A DNA stretch of 64,000 bases, taken from positions 1 to 64,000 of the forward strand of contig JAJPKR010000056.1 in the NCBI GenBank assembly GCA_021323595.1, written 5' to 3'. The notes under the pieces are model-generated. The model saw only the letters and a program-made list of their open reading frames with translations, ran no database searches and was not told where the DNA came from. The stretch is from Terriglobia bacterium (lineage in GTDB: Bacteria; Acidobacteriota; Terriglobia; Terriglobales; SCQP01). Position numbers and translations under genes: made by a program. Below, one piece after another: positions 1-9,551 of the stretch; position 1 is the first letter of the stretch; each line of letters opens with the position of its first letter.

Positions 1-978
1 CTGTGCGAGGGCTGGCTCGAAGGCTACGTGCTCACCGGCCGCCACGGCATGTTCGTGACCTACGAGGCGTTCGCGATGATCGCCGCCTCGATGATCGTGC
101 AGCACACGAAGTGGCTGGAGGCCGCCGGCCACCTGCCTTGGCGCGCGCCCATCGCCTCCCTCAATCTGCTCCTCACCTCCACCTGCTGGCGCAACGATCA
201 CAACGGCTTCAGTCACCAAGGGCCCGGCCTGATCGACGTCGTGCTGTCGAAGCGCGGCAGCGTCGCCCGCATTTATTTGCCCCCCGACGCCAACTGCCTG
301 CTGTCGGTGGCCGAGCACTGCCTGTGCAGCCGCAGCTACGTCAACCTGATCGTCATCGACAAGCAGCCGCAGTTGCAGTGGCTCGACGCCGCGGCCGCCG
401 CCGAACATTGCCGCTTGGGCGCTTCCACCTGGTCCTGGGCGGGCAGCGAGCGCGGCCAGGACGACCCCGATCTCGTGCTCGCCTGCGCCGGCGACATCCC
501 CACGCTCGAAACCGTCGCCGCCGCGCAATGGCTGCGCCGCCATGCCCCCGAGCTCCGCTTCCGCCTCGTCAACGTCGTGGACCTGATGACCCTCTTCACC
601 CCCGACGCCCATCCGCACGGCATGGCGCCGGAGCGCTTCCGCGAGCTCTTCACCGCCGCGCAGCCGGTGATCTTCGCCTTCCACGGCTACCGCCGCGCCG
701 TGCACGAGATCGTCCACGGCCGGCCCAATGCCGATCGTTTTCACGTGCGCGGCTTCATCGAACAAGGCACCACGACCACGCCCTTCGACATGGTGGCGCT
801 GAACGAAATGAGCCGGTTCCACCTCGCCGCCGAAGCGCTGCGGCGCGCCATGCCGGCGGGCGCGCGGCGCGACGAGCTCATCGGCCTTTGCGACGCGGCG
901 CTGCGCGAGGCCGCCGCCTACGCGCGCGAGCACTTCGAGGATCCGCCGGCGATTCGCGACTGGACCTGGACCGCTTAG
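1..978 (+). CDS. Phosphoketolase C-terminal part (truncated by window edge)
   Basis: Open frame from base 1: LCEGWLEGYVLTGRHGMFVTYEAFAMIAASMIVQHTKWLE...; typical XFP/phosphoketolase C-terminal motifs (GRHGMFVTYEAF, HDHNGFSHQGPG-like RNDHNGFSHQGPGLID, GFIEQGTTTTPFDM). Confidence 0.93.
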   Translation: MCEGWLEGYVLTGRHGMFVTYEAFAMIAASMIVQHTKWLEAAGHLPWRAPIASLNLLLTSTCWRNDHNGFSHQGPGLIDVVLSKRGSVARIYLPPDANCLLSVAEHCLCSRSYVNLIVIDKQPQLQWLDAAAAAEHCRLGASTWSWAGSERGQDDPDLVLACAGDIPTLETVAAAQWLRRHAPELRFRLVNVVDLMTLFTPDAHPHGMAPERFRELFTAAQPVIFAFHGYRRAVHEIVHGRPNADRFHVRGFIEQGTTTTPFDMVALNEMSRFHLAAEALRRAMPAGARRDELIGLCDAALREAAAYAREHFEDPPAIRDWTWTA

Positions 979-1131
979 CACCCGGCGCGCCGGAGACGTC
1001 GCCGCGCCCGCCCTCGCCGCGGGTGGCCGGGCGCAAGGCGCCGAGATCGCGCGCCGCTCAGCTTCCGCGCCCCGCCGCGCTCGCCCCGGCCGGTGCCGGC
1101 GGCGACAGCGCGCGCCATCGTGGAATTGCCG

Positions 1132-1752
1132 TTACGCGGCTTCGCGCGTGGGCCGCGGCGCGATCGTCGGCTCGCGTCCCGCAGCGCGCACGCCGACGCC
1201 CGCACGATAGACCAAGTCGCCGCCCAGCCGCGCCGAGGCGATCGCCAATGCAAAACCCGCGACCCCGGCCAGGCGCCCCTTGCCGCGTCCGCGCCGCGCG
1301 AACGAGGCCGCCATCAAGCCCACGCCGGCGAGATTCATCAAGCCGTGCGCCAGCCCCACGCGCCGCTCTTCCCCGCTCAGTTGCGACCAATCCGCCAGTC
1401 CCGCCGCCGCCGCGCCCAGCGCGCCCAGCAGCCCGACGCCGATCGCGCCGCGCGCCGCCGAATCCCACTCGTTTTTGCGCGTGAGCCGGTGCAGCACGTC
1501 GAAAGCCGCCGCCGTCGTCCACGCGCCCAGCGGCACGTCGGTGAGCATCACGTGCAGGGGATGGCCGAGCGGCTGCCCGTGCAGAAATCCTTCGATGCGG
1601 TCGCGCCTCGGCCCCAGGCTCTCGAGGCCTCGCCGCACGGCGGTTTGCAAACGATCGGCGATCGGCTCCAGCCAGCGCTGGCGAGCGGCCGCGGAGGCAA
1701 GGGGAATGGGCATGGCGACGTTGGATGCCGCCGCGGGCTCAAGGGCTTCCAC
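1132..1752 (-). CDS. DUF2231-like membrane protein
   Basis: GHPLHVMLTDVPLGAWTTAAAFDVL followed by several hydrophobic segments, as in DUF2231 proteins. Confidence 0.7.
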   Translation of the reverse strand: MEALEPAAASNVAMPIPLASAAARQRWLEPIADRLQTAVRRGLESLGPRRDRIEGFLHGQPLGHPLHVMLTDVPLGAWTTAAAFDVLHRLTRKNEWDSAARGAIGVGLLGALGAAAAGLADWSQLSGEERRVGLAHGLMNLAGVGLMAASFARRGRGKGRLAGVAGFALAIASARLGGDLVYRAGVGVRAAGREPTIAPRPTREAA

Positions 1753-1918
1753 CAGCCCCAGGCGAGGTGGAAGAGTTGGACTTTAGCCTGGCGTAGCCAG
1801 CCCATCGAACCTCAGGGGCTTGAGTCCCGGCTTCCGGCGTCCCGCCGCCACCGCCCGCCGGCGTCCCGCCGCCGAACCGAGCCAAGCTCCGCCCTCCACC
1901 GCCCTAAGCCTCGGGCGC

Positions 1919-2332
1919 TTACTGGCTGAAGACTTCCTTGACCGTCGGTTTCAGCAGGTAACGGACGATGAGGAAATAAACGGCCACCGTGGCCGCGCGC
2001 AGCGCGACCAGCACCGGCACGAAATGAAAGAGCTGCGCCACCAGCATCAGCGCGCCCGTGATCAGCCCAAAGATGCAGAAGATCAGCATCAGCAGCCGGC
2101 CCCAGTCCTTCAGCCGCCACAGCCCGACGCCCATGATCAAGGCCAGCACGGCCGACGTCGCGATCATGAGCCACAGGCCGCCTGCGCCCATTTGGCCGAG
2201 GACGCGCTGCGTCACCGCCGCGCGCAGCACGGTGGCGCCCCGCGCCAAAAACGCCGCGCCCGCGCCCACCATGACCGCAGCCACGACGAAGTTGAGCACG
2301 GCCAAAATGGTGACCCCTAATGGCCGCTCCAT
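1919..2332 (-). CDS. Small multi-pass membrane protein
   Basis: Internal start MERPLGVTILAVLNFVVAAVMVGAG...; four hydrophobic segments. Longer ORF start at 2464 looks spurious. Confidence 0.65.
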   Translation of the reverse strand: MERPLGVTILAVLNFVVAAVMVGAGAAFLARGATVLRAAVTQRVLGQMGAGGLWLMIATSAVLALIMGVGLWRLKDWGRLLMLIFCIFGLITGALMLVAQLFHFVPVLVALRAATVAVYFLIVRYLLKPTVKEVFSQ

Positions 2333-2551
2333 GAATTCATGGTACCCTGCTCCCCCCTGCATCACGAGACCCGAACGCGGCGTGCGTGGGGCAGGCGCTC
2401 CTGCGTCCGCGCGGCAGCCATTCTTGCCAACCCGGGACCCGCGCGTCGTCCATGGGGCAGACATTTCTGCCTGCCAGCCTGGGACCGGCGCCGGCTCGCC
2501 CAGCTATGTCTTGTAGTGAGTAACGATGGCTAAGTGAGGTATGATGCCCGC

Positions 2552-3586
2552 ATGAAGCGTGCGCTGATCCTGCTGCTGGTGGTCGGTGTCGCATGCGGGG
2601 CGGCCGCGCAGGCGCCCTCGCCCTATGATTCGGCGCTCGCCGCCGCGCGCGCCGCCATGGCCCAGCAGCGCTACAACGAGGCGCGCAAGGAATACAGCCG
2701 CGCCGCCAAGCTGCCCGGCGCCGACGTCCTCGTCTGCGAGATGGGCATGGCCGATGCCGACGGCATGCAGGGCTCCTTCGGACGTGGCCAGAAGGAATGC
2801 ACGGCGGCGCTGCGGCTGGCAACGTCGCCGGCGCAGCGCTCGGCAGTGCTCGCGCTGGCCGGCGCCCTGGACCTCAAGCAAGCGGCCGCGGAACAATGGC
2901 GCGACGCGTTTTCGAAACATATCCCCGGCTTGCTCGCCGCCGCCGACTCGAACCTGCGCGCCGCGCTGGCGCTGGCTCCCGGCGATCCCGTCTTGCACTT
3001 CGATCTGGCGACGGCGCTGCTGCGCGAGGGCCGGCTTGCCCAGGCCGATGCGCAAGCGCAGGCCTGCCTGCGCCTCGCCCCGCAGGGACCGATGAGCGCT
3101 CTGGCGCGCGGTTACCTGACCGATCCCGACCTGGGCCTCGCCAACCGCGCGCCGGATTTTCACGCCGTGTTGAGCGATGGCACGCAGCTGTCGCTGCAAA
3201 CGCTGGCGGGCAAGGTCGTGCTCTTGGACTTTTGGGGAAGCTGGTGCCCGCCCTGCCGCGAGTCGGTCTCGACGCTCCAGGCCGTCTGGCATCACTTCGC
3301 GAACCAGCCCGGCTTTGTGCTGCTGAGCGTGGATTCCCACGAGAGCCGGGCGGCCGGCGCCGGCTTCGCCGCCGCGCACAAGATGACCTGGCCGCAATAT
3401 TGGGACGGTGATGGCCAAGTCCAGCGGGCTTTCGGCGTGTACGCATATCCGACGTTCATTCTGCTCGACAGCCACGGCGTGATGCGCGGGCGCTGGGCGG
3501 GCGAGAGTATAAGCACCGGCGCCGTGCTCGAGTACCGCATTAAGGACTGGCTCGCCCGCGCGCCCGCGCCCAGCCGCAACCGCTAA
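2552..3586 (+). CDS. Secreted TPR plus TlpA/ResA-like thioredoxin-fold protein
   Basis: Signal peptide MKRALILLLVVGVACGAAAQA; C-terminal VVLLDFWGSWCPPCRESVSTLQ with WCPPC active site. Confidence 0.85.
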   Translation: MKRALILLLVVGVACGAAAQAPSPYDSALAAARAAMAQQRYNEARKEYSRAAKLPGADVLVCEMGMADADGMQGSFGRGQKECTAALRLATSPAQRSAVLALAGALDLKQAAAEQWRDAFSKHIPGLLAAADSNLRAALALAPGDPVLHFDLATALLREGRLAQADAQAQACLRLAPQGPMSALARGYLTDPDLGLANRAPDFHAVLSDGTQLSLQTLAGKVVLLDFWGSWCPPCRESVSTLQAVWHHFANQPGFVLLSVDSHESRAAGAGFAAAHKMTWPQYWDGDGQVQRAFGVYAYPTFILLDSHGVMRGRWAGESISTGAVLEYRIKDWLARAPAPSRNR

Positions 3587-3595
3587 CCACATTGC

Positions 3596-3624
3596 TTGAC
3601 ACAAACGGACGGCCGGAATATAAG
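3596..3624 (+). promoter_or_regulatory. Sigma70-type promoter: TTGACA - 17 bp - TATAAG
   Basis: TTGACA at 3596-3601, 17-bp spacer 3602-3618, TATAAG at 3619-3624; followed by AAGGAGGTG at 3631-3639 and ATG at 3644. Confidence 0.8.
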
Positions 3625-3643
3625 GCAACCAAGGAGGTGTGCA

Positions 3644-4360
3644 ATGCTGGCTCTTCGACGTGCGCTTGGGCTGGCGCTATGCGTGGTTTTTTCCGCCTGG
3701 ATTCTCGCTGCTCAGACCTCATCCGCCCCGGCCGGGCGGACCCAGTTAGGGGCTGATTGCAACTGCAGCGGATACGGCATTAGCGGACCGTGCAGTTGCA
3801 ATTGCCAGGGACCGGGCTGCACTTGCATTTGCAGCACCGGCGACGGCTGCAATTGCAATTCAGCCGCTCCGGCTTTGATTACCCTGCCGGCCGGAACGTC
3901 GGTTCAATCCGCCGCCGATCAGCTGTCGAATATCACGATTCAAACCCCGCGGGTGATAGTCCTCGCAGGCGCAGATCAATTCGTACCTTCTGAAATTCGA
4001 ACTACCTTCTGGCAGGCCGTCGCGCTCTTGACCCAGCTCCCAGGCGTGAAGCTCGGCATTCCTGCTCCGAACCCTGACCTGTTCACGCGCATGGCGGCGA
4101 ACCCCTCGCTCTTCGTGCGTATGGGAAATTCAGTGGTGCTCGTGCGCCATCCAGTCTCGCCCGGCGCCATCCACGTCTGCATCCACCGTGCCGCGACCCT
4201 CGCGGAAGTCCTGGACACCCTCAGCGAGGAGACCGGCCGGGCCTTTGCCGTCAGCGGCACGCCGGTGCCGCAATTTCCGCTGCAGATTCAAGGAACTCTC
4301 CCGGAGGTGCTCGAAAAGTTGTCGGCGGCCACCGGCGCCAGGATCACGCTGGCTGAGTAA
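3644..4360 (+). CDS. Secreted Cys-rich (CxC) protein with STN-like C-terminal repeats
   Basis: Signal peptide MLALRRALGLALCVVFSAWILAAQ; CNCSGYGISGPCSCNCQGPGCTCICSTGDGCNC (10 Cys in about 34 aa); C-terminal TLAEVLDTLSEETGRAFAV.. and TLPEVLEKLSAATGARITL resemble STN-type modules. Confidence 0.8.
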   Translation: MLALRRALGLALCVVFSAWILAAQTSSAPAGRTQLGADCNCSGYGISGPCSCNCQGPGCTCICSTGDGCNCNSAAPALITLPAGTSVQSAADQLSNITIQTPRVIVLAGADQFVPSEIRTTFWQAVALLTQLPGVKLGIPAPNPDLFTRMAANPSLFVRMGNSVVLVRHPVSPGAIHVCIHRAATLAEVLDTLSEETGRAFAVSGTPVPQFPLQIQGTLPEVLEKLSAATGARITLAE

Positions 4361-4572
4361 ACTGCGCGCCCCCTTGCACGCGCCATCGCCTCCCTGCGCG
4401 GCGGCCAACGCCTGCGCGTCGTGGCGACTCCGCGCGGCCGGTCGCCGCGGCAGCGTGAAGCAACCCTGCCTTCGCCGGGGAAAATGCCCTCCGCTCTTTT
4501 CGACGCAAACCGGGCCGCTACCCGCGAGCGCCTCCATGCGGTCTATCTCTTTGGGGCCCGGCGGCAGTTGTC

Positions 4573-5973
4573 TTGATCGTGCATCTTGCCACGAACGGCA
4601 ATCTCGGCTTCCACACCGACGAGCTCTACTATCTCGATTGCGGCTGCCACCCTGCGCTCGGCTACGTCGACTTTCCGCCGATCGTGGCGCTGCTTGCGCG
4701 GTTAGAGACTGCTCTCCTGGGAGCTACCCCATGGGCTCTCCGCGTGCTTCCCACCCTGCTCGGCGCGTTCATGGTGGTGCTGTCGGGTGTGTACGTGCGG
4801 GTCTTGGGCGGCTCGCTTCGCCTGCAAGCTCTCGCCCTGGCGATCGCGGTGACGGCGCCTTATTTCCTGGGCGCCAACTGGGTCTACCATACGGTCACGT
4901 TCGATGAGGTGACCTGGATGGTCGCCTTCTATTGCCTCTTGCGCCTGGTGCTGGAGCGCCGGCCCAGGCACTGGATCTATTTAGGCATTTCGCTCGGCGT
5001 CGGCCTTGAAGTCAAGTACACGATCGCAGCGCTGGCGGCCGCCATCGCCATCGCCATCCTGGCGACTCCCTCACTGCGTTCCGAACTGCGAACGCGATAT
5101 CCGTGGATCGCGGCAGCCGTCGCGCTGCTGATCCGGGCGCCGAACCTGGCGTGGCAGGTGCAGAAAGGCTTTCCGTCGCTTATTTACACCGCCCATCACC
5201 AGGGCTCCGGCGGCGGCTTCGGCCCGAACCTGCTCCTAATCGTGGTCTATCTTTTCTTCCTGCTCCCGCTCTGGGTGGCGGGCTTGGTGTCGCTGTTCCG
5301 CAGCGCCACGCTGCGGCCCATCGGGATCGCTTGCCTTCTCCCGCTCATCCTTTTCCTCTTCGTGGGCAAATCCTATTACGCCGTCGGCACTGTTCCGATC
5401 GCTCTCGCTCAGGGGCTCATGGCGATCGGCCGCGCCCGGCGGCCGCGGCTGCGCCTGGGTTACAGGGTCGCGGTCGCGGCTGCCTGCGTGCTCCAGTTGC
5501 TCACGTTCGCGCAGCTCACGCTTCCCATCACCCCGCCTGGGCGGATCCTCGGCCTCGACGCCAAGAATGAGCTCTTCGCGGACAGTGTCGGATGGAAGAG
5601 CATTTCTCACCAAGTCCAGTCGATCTACCGCAACCTGCCCAGCTCCAAGCGCACGGGAACGATCATGATTTCGGCCTTTTACCGCATCCCGCGAGCGCTG
5701 CAGATCTACGGCGACAAGAAGTCGCTCCCTCTAGTCGTCAGCCCCCAGTTAAGCGATTGGTACTGGCTGCCTGGGAACGTGGCGGCGACCAAGGCGCTGA
5801 TGTTGGGTTACGAACCGTCCGACGTCGCCTGGATGTTCTCGTCCGCGACTCTTGTCGGGCGCCTGACGGTCCCCTTCGGCGTGCATGGACTGGAGCAGGG
5901 CGCGCCGGTCACTTTCTGCGTGCTCAAGGCCCCGCTCCAGCAGGAGTGGCGCGGCCTCCGCAACATCTCTTAA
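4573..5973 (+). CDS. Glycosyltransferase family 39/ArnT-like membrane protein
   Basis: HTDELYYLDCGCHPALGYVDFPPIVALLARL, typical PMT_2/GT39 N-terminal loop, followed by multiple TM segments. Non-ATG start; N-terminus uncertain. Confidence 0.8.
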   Translation: MIVHLATNGNLGFHTDELYYLDCGCHPALGYVDFPPIVALLARLETALLGATPWALRVLPTLLGAFMVVLSGVYVRVLGGSLRLQALALAIAVTAPYFLGANWVYHTVTFDEVTWMVAFYCLLRLVLERRPRHWIYLGISLGVGLEVKYTIAALAAAIAIAILATPSLRSELRTRYPWIAAAVALLIRAPNLAWQVQKGFPSLIYTAHHQGSGGGFGPNLLLIVVYLFFLLPLWVAGLVSLFRSATLRPIGIACLLPLILFLFVGKSYYAVGTVPIALAQGLMAIGRARRPRLRLGYRVAVAAACVLQLLTFAQLTLPITPPGRILGLDAKNELFADSVGWKSISHQVQSIYRNLPSSKRTGTIMISAFYRIPRALQIYGDKKSLPLVVSPQLSDWYWLPGNVAATKALMLGYEPSDVAWMFSSATLVGRLTVPFGVHGLEQGAPVTFCVLKAPLQQEWRGLRNIS

Positions 5974-6049
5974 ATCGTCCAGGACTCCGGGGAAAGCGCA
6001 TTCCCCGCAAGCCCCGCCGGCGGCCCTGCCGACGAATCTCATGCACGAC

Positions 6050-6235
6050 GACTGTGGTCCGCCCGCAAGCGCGACCCGCGCCACACGCCAGAGGTACGGG
6101 GCCATCGCGGCCGCCGTCGCAACCGCGGAGCGCCCAGCCCGCAGGCTGCGGTTGCGCGGACCGCATCACCTCCAACCTCTATTGCCAAGCCGAGGCGGCG
6201 GCAGTTCCCGCTTGGCGTCGGCTTCCCGCGCGATG
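6050..6235 (+). pseudogene. 5' remnant of an arsM-like gene, frameshifted
   Basis: TRATRQRYGAIAAAVATAE in one frame then QPAGCGCADRITSNLYCQAEAAAVP in another; matches the N-terminus of the intact arsM at 48862 (TRATIRQKYGAIAAAVAS..QPAGCGCADPITSNLYSEAEAAAVP). Confidence 0.8.
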
Positions 6236-6529
6236 GCGTCCTAGCCGAGGCGAACCGCCTCAGACAGACGGTAGCAGCCGGCCCGGACAGGAAGGGGCAC
6301 AAAATGGGGCACACTCTTTCGTCTCGTCGGGCGGCGAAGAAGGGTTCTTACTGCCCACGGGACCGGAGAATACAATTGCCATACATTTTCAGTAAACTGG
6401 GGATCGCCAGCGTAAGTCCCGGGAGGACTCGTCTGCGGAATGCAGGCACCGGTGAGGCCCCGGGGCGCTGGCACTTCTTCCCTACCGCCCTCTCAGCATC
6501 CGCGTTTCAATCCTCGCGCCGGCGCGCGC

Positions 6530-6766
6530 TTAAGGCTCCTTGTAGCCGAATGTGAAGCTCTCGACAGTGCGCCCGAGCCATCGGACCATCGCCAGCATGC
6601 CATCGACTTCCATCCGCCCGGCAAGTCTGGTGCGTGTGAGCGTGGGGACACTCACTCCGATTTCCTTTGCCACTTGCGACCACGACATGCCACGAGTGCG
6701 CCGCTGTTGGTCGAGGGCTTCGTAGAGAGCTGCAGCGTTGAAACGACCGGGCGATTTGGGTCGCAT
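6530..6766 (-). CDS. XRE/HTH-type small regulator
   Basis: MRPKSPGRFNAAALYEALDQQRRTRGMSWSQVAKEIGVSVPTLTRTRLAGRMEVDGMLAMVRWLGRTVESF; classic HTH_3 layout. Confidence 0.75.
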   Translation of the reverse strand: MRPKSPGRFNAAALYEALDQQRRTRGMSWSQVAKEIGVSVPTLTRTRLAGRMEVDGMLAMVRWLGRTVESFTFGYKEP

Positions 6767-7146
6767 CTCGAAAGGGTACACTGTCCCGCCAACCAGTCCA
6801 AGACCGGCCGCGACTGCGGTAGCGCTAAGGCTCAGGACAGCCGGCGGTCGCAAGAAGCTAAGAACCGTCTTCATGTCATAACAATATAGCGATTGGTCCC
6901 CAGTTGATGCGAACAGACGCAATTAGGCGAGTCGCACTGCTCCCCTTGCTGCGCGCGGCGTTGACTGGCCCGCTTTCCCAGGCGCGCAAGGCTCTTAAGA
7001 CCTTCCCCAGCATCGCCGATCCGGGAACTGATCGGATCCTTCTTTTCGCCGGGATCGCTCCTCCCGCGGCCTCCCCTCAAACTGCCCACATGTGCTAGTG
7101 CGCATTCTGCGTGCTGCCCGCCGGCGCGGCGCGGCGCGTGAAGGCC

Positions 7147-7335
7147 ATGACTCGCGCCAAGAATTCGAGCGTCAGCCGCGTGCTCGCCTCCCTGGCGGAG
7201 GACGGACTCCGCCATGCGGGACGGCAACGCCAACCTTTCATGGAGCTGGCGGAACGGTTCCGCGAGGCCGCCGACCCGGGTGAAGTTCAGAGCCTTGGCG
7301 AGGAACCGGGACGCGCGGTCTTCGGCCGCCGCTGA
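7147..7335 (+). CDS. Small conserved-looking hypothetical protein
   Basis: MTRAKNSSVSRVLASLAEDGLRHAGRQRQPFMELAERFREAADPGEVQSLGEEPGRAVFGRR; helical small ORF with clean stop. Confidence 0.45.
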   Translation: MTRAKNSSVSRVLASLAEDGLRHAGRQRQPFMELAERFREAADPGEVQSLGEEPGRAVFGRR

Positions 7336-7455
7336 TGCCCCTCATTGAAAGCTGGGAGCGCTCCCCGGCACCCCTGCGCCGGCACTTGATCGAACCCAAC
7401 GGGCGCCGTCCTTGAATCAGCTTCGGCCCATCTAGCTAAAGCCGATGCACGGCGC

Positions 7456-8169
7456 TTAGGAGTGATCACCAACCAGATCGCAGTTTCCCTGCAGCGTAAC
7501 GGGCTCCCGCGCCAGCGCGAACTGCGCCCTGCACGCGTCATATCGCGGCCACAACGCTTCGACTTCTTGCCTCGCCCACTTTGTGAGGCTTCGGTCCGGG
7601 TCGACACGCCTGAGGATATTCAGATAGAAGCGCTTTCCCTCAAACGATACCGGCCAGGACGGCTTGAGATCGTTGAAATCGTCAGCCGTCTGCAGTGCCC
7701 TCGTGAACAAGTAGGCCAGCATCGGACTCTTCCAGCGCGGGTCTTCGCCGTTGGCCCGGTCTGGGGCCCATTGGGATAGGGTGCGCTCTGCACGGTCGAA
7801 AAGCCCGTCCGTGAAGCGATCGTAGTCTTCCTTCAGGTCGCAGATAGCGCGCCACAGCCCTCCGAAATGACACTCCAATTCATTGCGAAGCGGGTGCCCA
7901 AAATCGAACCTGGCAGGAGCGCCCAGTCTGTCAGAATCGCTCTGCTCTCGATACTTCAAAGCTGGGATTCCCTCGAACACATCCCCCCAGAAGACCCGGA
8001 ACGCACCCTCAAGCTCCGCGAGCGCCCCCACCTGCAACTTTCGCAGGTGCTCGCGGCGGACCACCTCACGGCTCTGGCGCACAGTTGCACGCAGCGCAGC
8101 CCAAGAGGTCCAAGCGAGCACCACCGTCGCAATGACGGTCACAATCGACAGAGCGATGTCGGTACGCAC
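7456..8169 (-). CDS. Hypothetical protein with one N-terminal TM segment
   Basis: MRTDIALSIVTVIATVVLAWTSWAALRATVRQS..., 237 aa, protein-like composition, lower GC than neighbours. Confidence 0.65.
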   Translation of the reverse strand: MRTDIALSIVTVIATVVLAWTSWAALRATVRQSREVVRREHLRKLQVGALAELEGAFRVFWGDVFEGIPALKYREQSDSDRLGAPARFDFGHPLRNELECHFGGLWRAICDLKEDYDRFTDGLFDRAERTLSQWAPDRANGEDPRWKSPMLAYLFTRALQTADDFNDLKPSWPVSFEGKRFYLNILRRVDPDRSLTKWARQEVEALWPRYDACRAQFALAREPVTLQGNCDLVGDHS

Positions 8170-8469
8170 CTTAGTTCTCCGGGTTGATCAATCAATCTCC
8201 GCAGTCACAAGCTTACATTGGGCAAGCGGCGACAGCCATTGCTGCCCGCGTCGCCGCCAAACATTCTTAACTTCGTCCTGCCGGAGAACTGGATCTGGCG
8301 TCCGGCGCGGTTCCTGTGCCCCGACACAGAGGCGCGAGGGGGACCCGCTACACAATTGTGCGACAATACCCCAGGCGATGCTCGAACCGGTAAGCACCCC
8401 CGCTCGACGCAGCGCTCGCGGTGGCGATGGCGATTGTGTTCGCCGCTCCTATGGCGTCACGGCCGCGCG

Positions 8470-8580
8470 CGCACCTGCAAGCTCGGCCCTTGCGCGCTGC
8501 AGCAAGAGGCGAAATGGATCGAGAGGCGCCGCCGCCTCGCCGCGGGCCTTCCCGACCTGGGCAGCCGCGCCGAGCAATGA
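8470..8580 (+). pseudogene. C-terminal remnant of an ArsR-family regulator
   Basis: GRARTCKLGPCALQQEAKWIERRRRLAAGLPDLGSRAEQ* matches the usual ArsR C-terminal tail found upstream of AHSA1/SRPBCC genes; no HTH precedes it in any frame. Confidence 0.6.
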
Positions 8581-8599
8581 AAACAGGAGGAGACGACCC

Positions 8600-9127
8600 A
8601 TGGACATAACCGGCGAAAACAATGCCGGCGCGGCGAAGAACGAAACACTCGTCGAACGCGCGTCCGATCGTGAGCTCGTCGTCACCCGCACCTTCGCCGG
8701 TCCGGCGCACGCCGTCTTCAGCGCCTGGACCAAACCCGAGCTGCTCCAGCGCTGGTGGGTGCCGAAATCGTGCGGCATCTCCTTCGTCTCGTGCGAGGCC
8801 GATGCCCGTACCGGCGGAACGTATCGCTTCGTCTTCAACCACCCCGCCGCCCCAACGCCGATGACGTTCTTCGGCCGCTATCTCGAGGTCGCCCCACCCA
8901 AGCGCCTCGTCTGGACCAACGACGAAGGCGAGCAGCCCGGACCCATCACTACGGTGACCTTCGAGGAAAGGGGCGCCCAGACGCTCCTCGTCATGCGCGA
9001 TCTCTATCCTTCGAAAAAGGCCCTCGATGACGCCATCGCCTCCGGGAGCGCCACTGGGGCGAGCGAGCAGTTCGAGCAGTTGGACCGGCTTCTCGCCGCT
9101 CAGGAACCGGCCGCGCCCCGGCCCTGA
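8600..9127 (+). CDS. SRPBCC/AHSA1-family protein
   Basis: ELVVTRTFAGPAHAVFSAWTKPELLQRWWVPKSC...GGTYRFVF..PMTFFGRYLEVAPPKRLVWTND; canonical AHSA1 motifs; RBS aggagg upstream. Confidence 0.92.
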   Translation: MDITGENNAGAAKNETLVERASDRELVVTRTFAGPAHAVFSAWTKPELLQRWWVPKSCGISFVSCEADARTGGTYRFVFNHPAAPTPMTFFGRYLEVAPPKRLVWTNDEGEQPGPITTVTFEERGAQTLLVMRDLYPSKKALDDAIASGSATGASEQFEQLDRLLAAQEPAAPRP

Positions 9128-9241
9128 ATCCGCCCACCTCGGCACGGCCGCCCGGGCAAAGCTGTTCCCAACTGTCCCCAAGCCGCTCCCAGCCCGGCGA
9201 GCACGGAAGCATTGACGCAGCGGCCCCGCGGCTGAGCATGG

Positions 9242-9315
9242 CGCGCCCTGAGAGATTCGAACTCCCGACCTTCTGGTTCGTAGCCAGACGCTCTATCCAA
9301 CTGAGCTAAGGGCGC
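9242..9315 (-). tRNA. tRNA-Arg(ACG)
   Basis: Reverse complement gcgcccttagctcagttggatagagcgtctggctacgaaccagaaggtcgggagttcgaatctctcagggcgcg; full cloverleaf, anticodon loop CTACGAA. Confidence 0.96.
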
Positions 9316-9551
9316 GGATGGCGGGGAAACCGCGCTCGCCGCCGCGGGCGAATGCTCGTTTCATTCTAGCGCAGGTCGGCGGCCGCGCCCCCCCGCGCGG
9401 TTCCCGCCGCACAGGAATCCGCCCCGCCAACGCTCGTGGCGATACCGCCCCACACCTGCCCTTGCCGCGCGGGCAGGTCACCCTCATCCCCAGCCTCCGC
9501 GCCGCGGGTCCTCCAGCGCCGGCTGAACTCCGGTCAAAATCCCCCTCGGCG

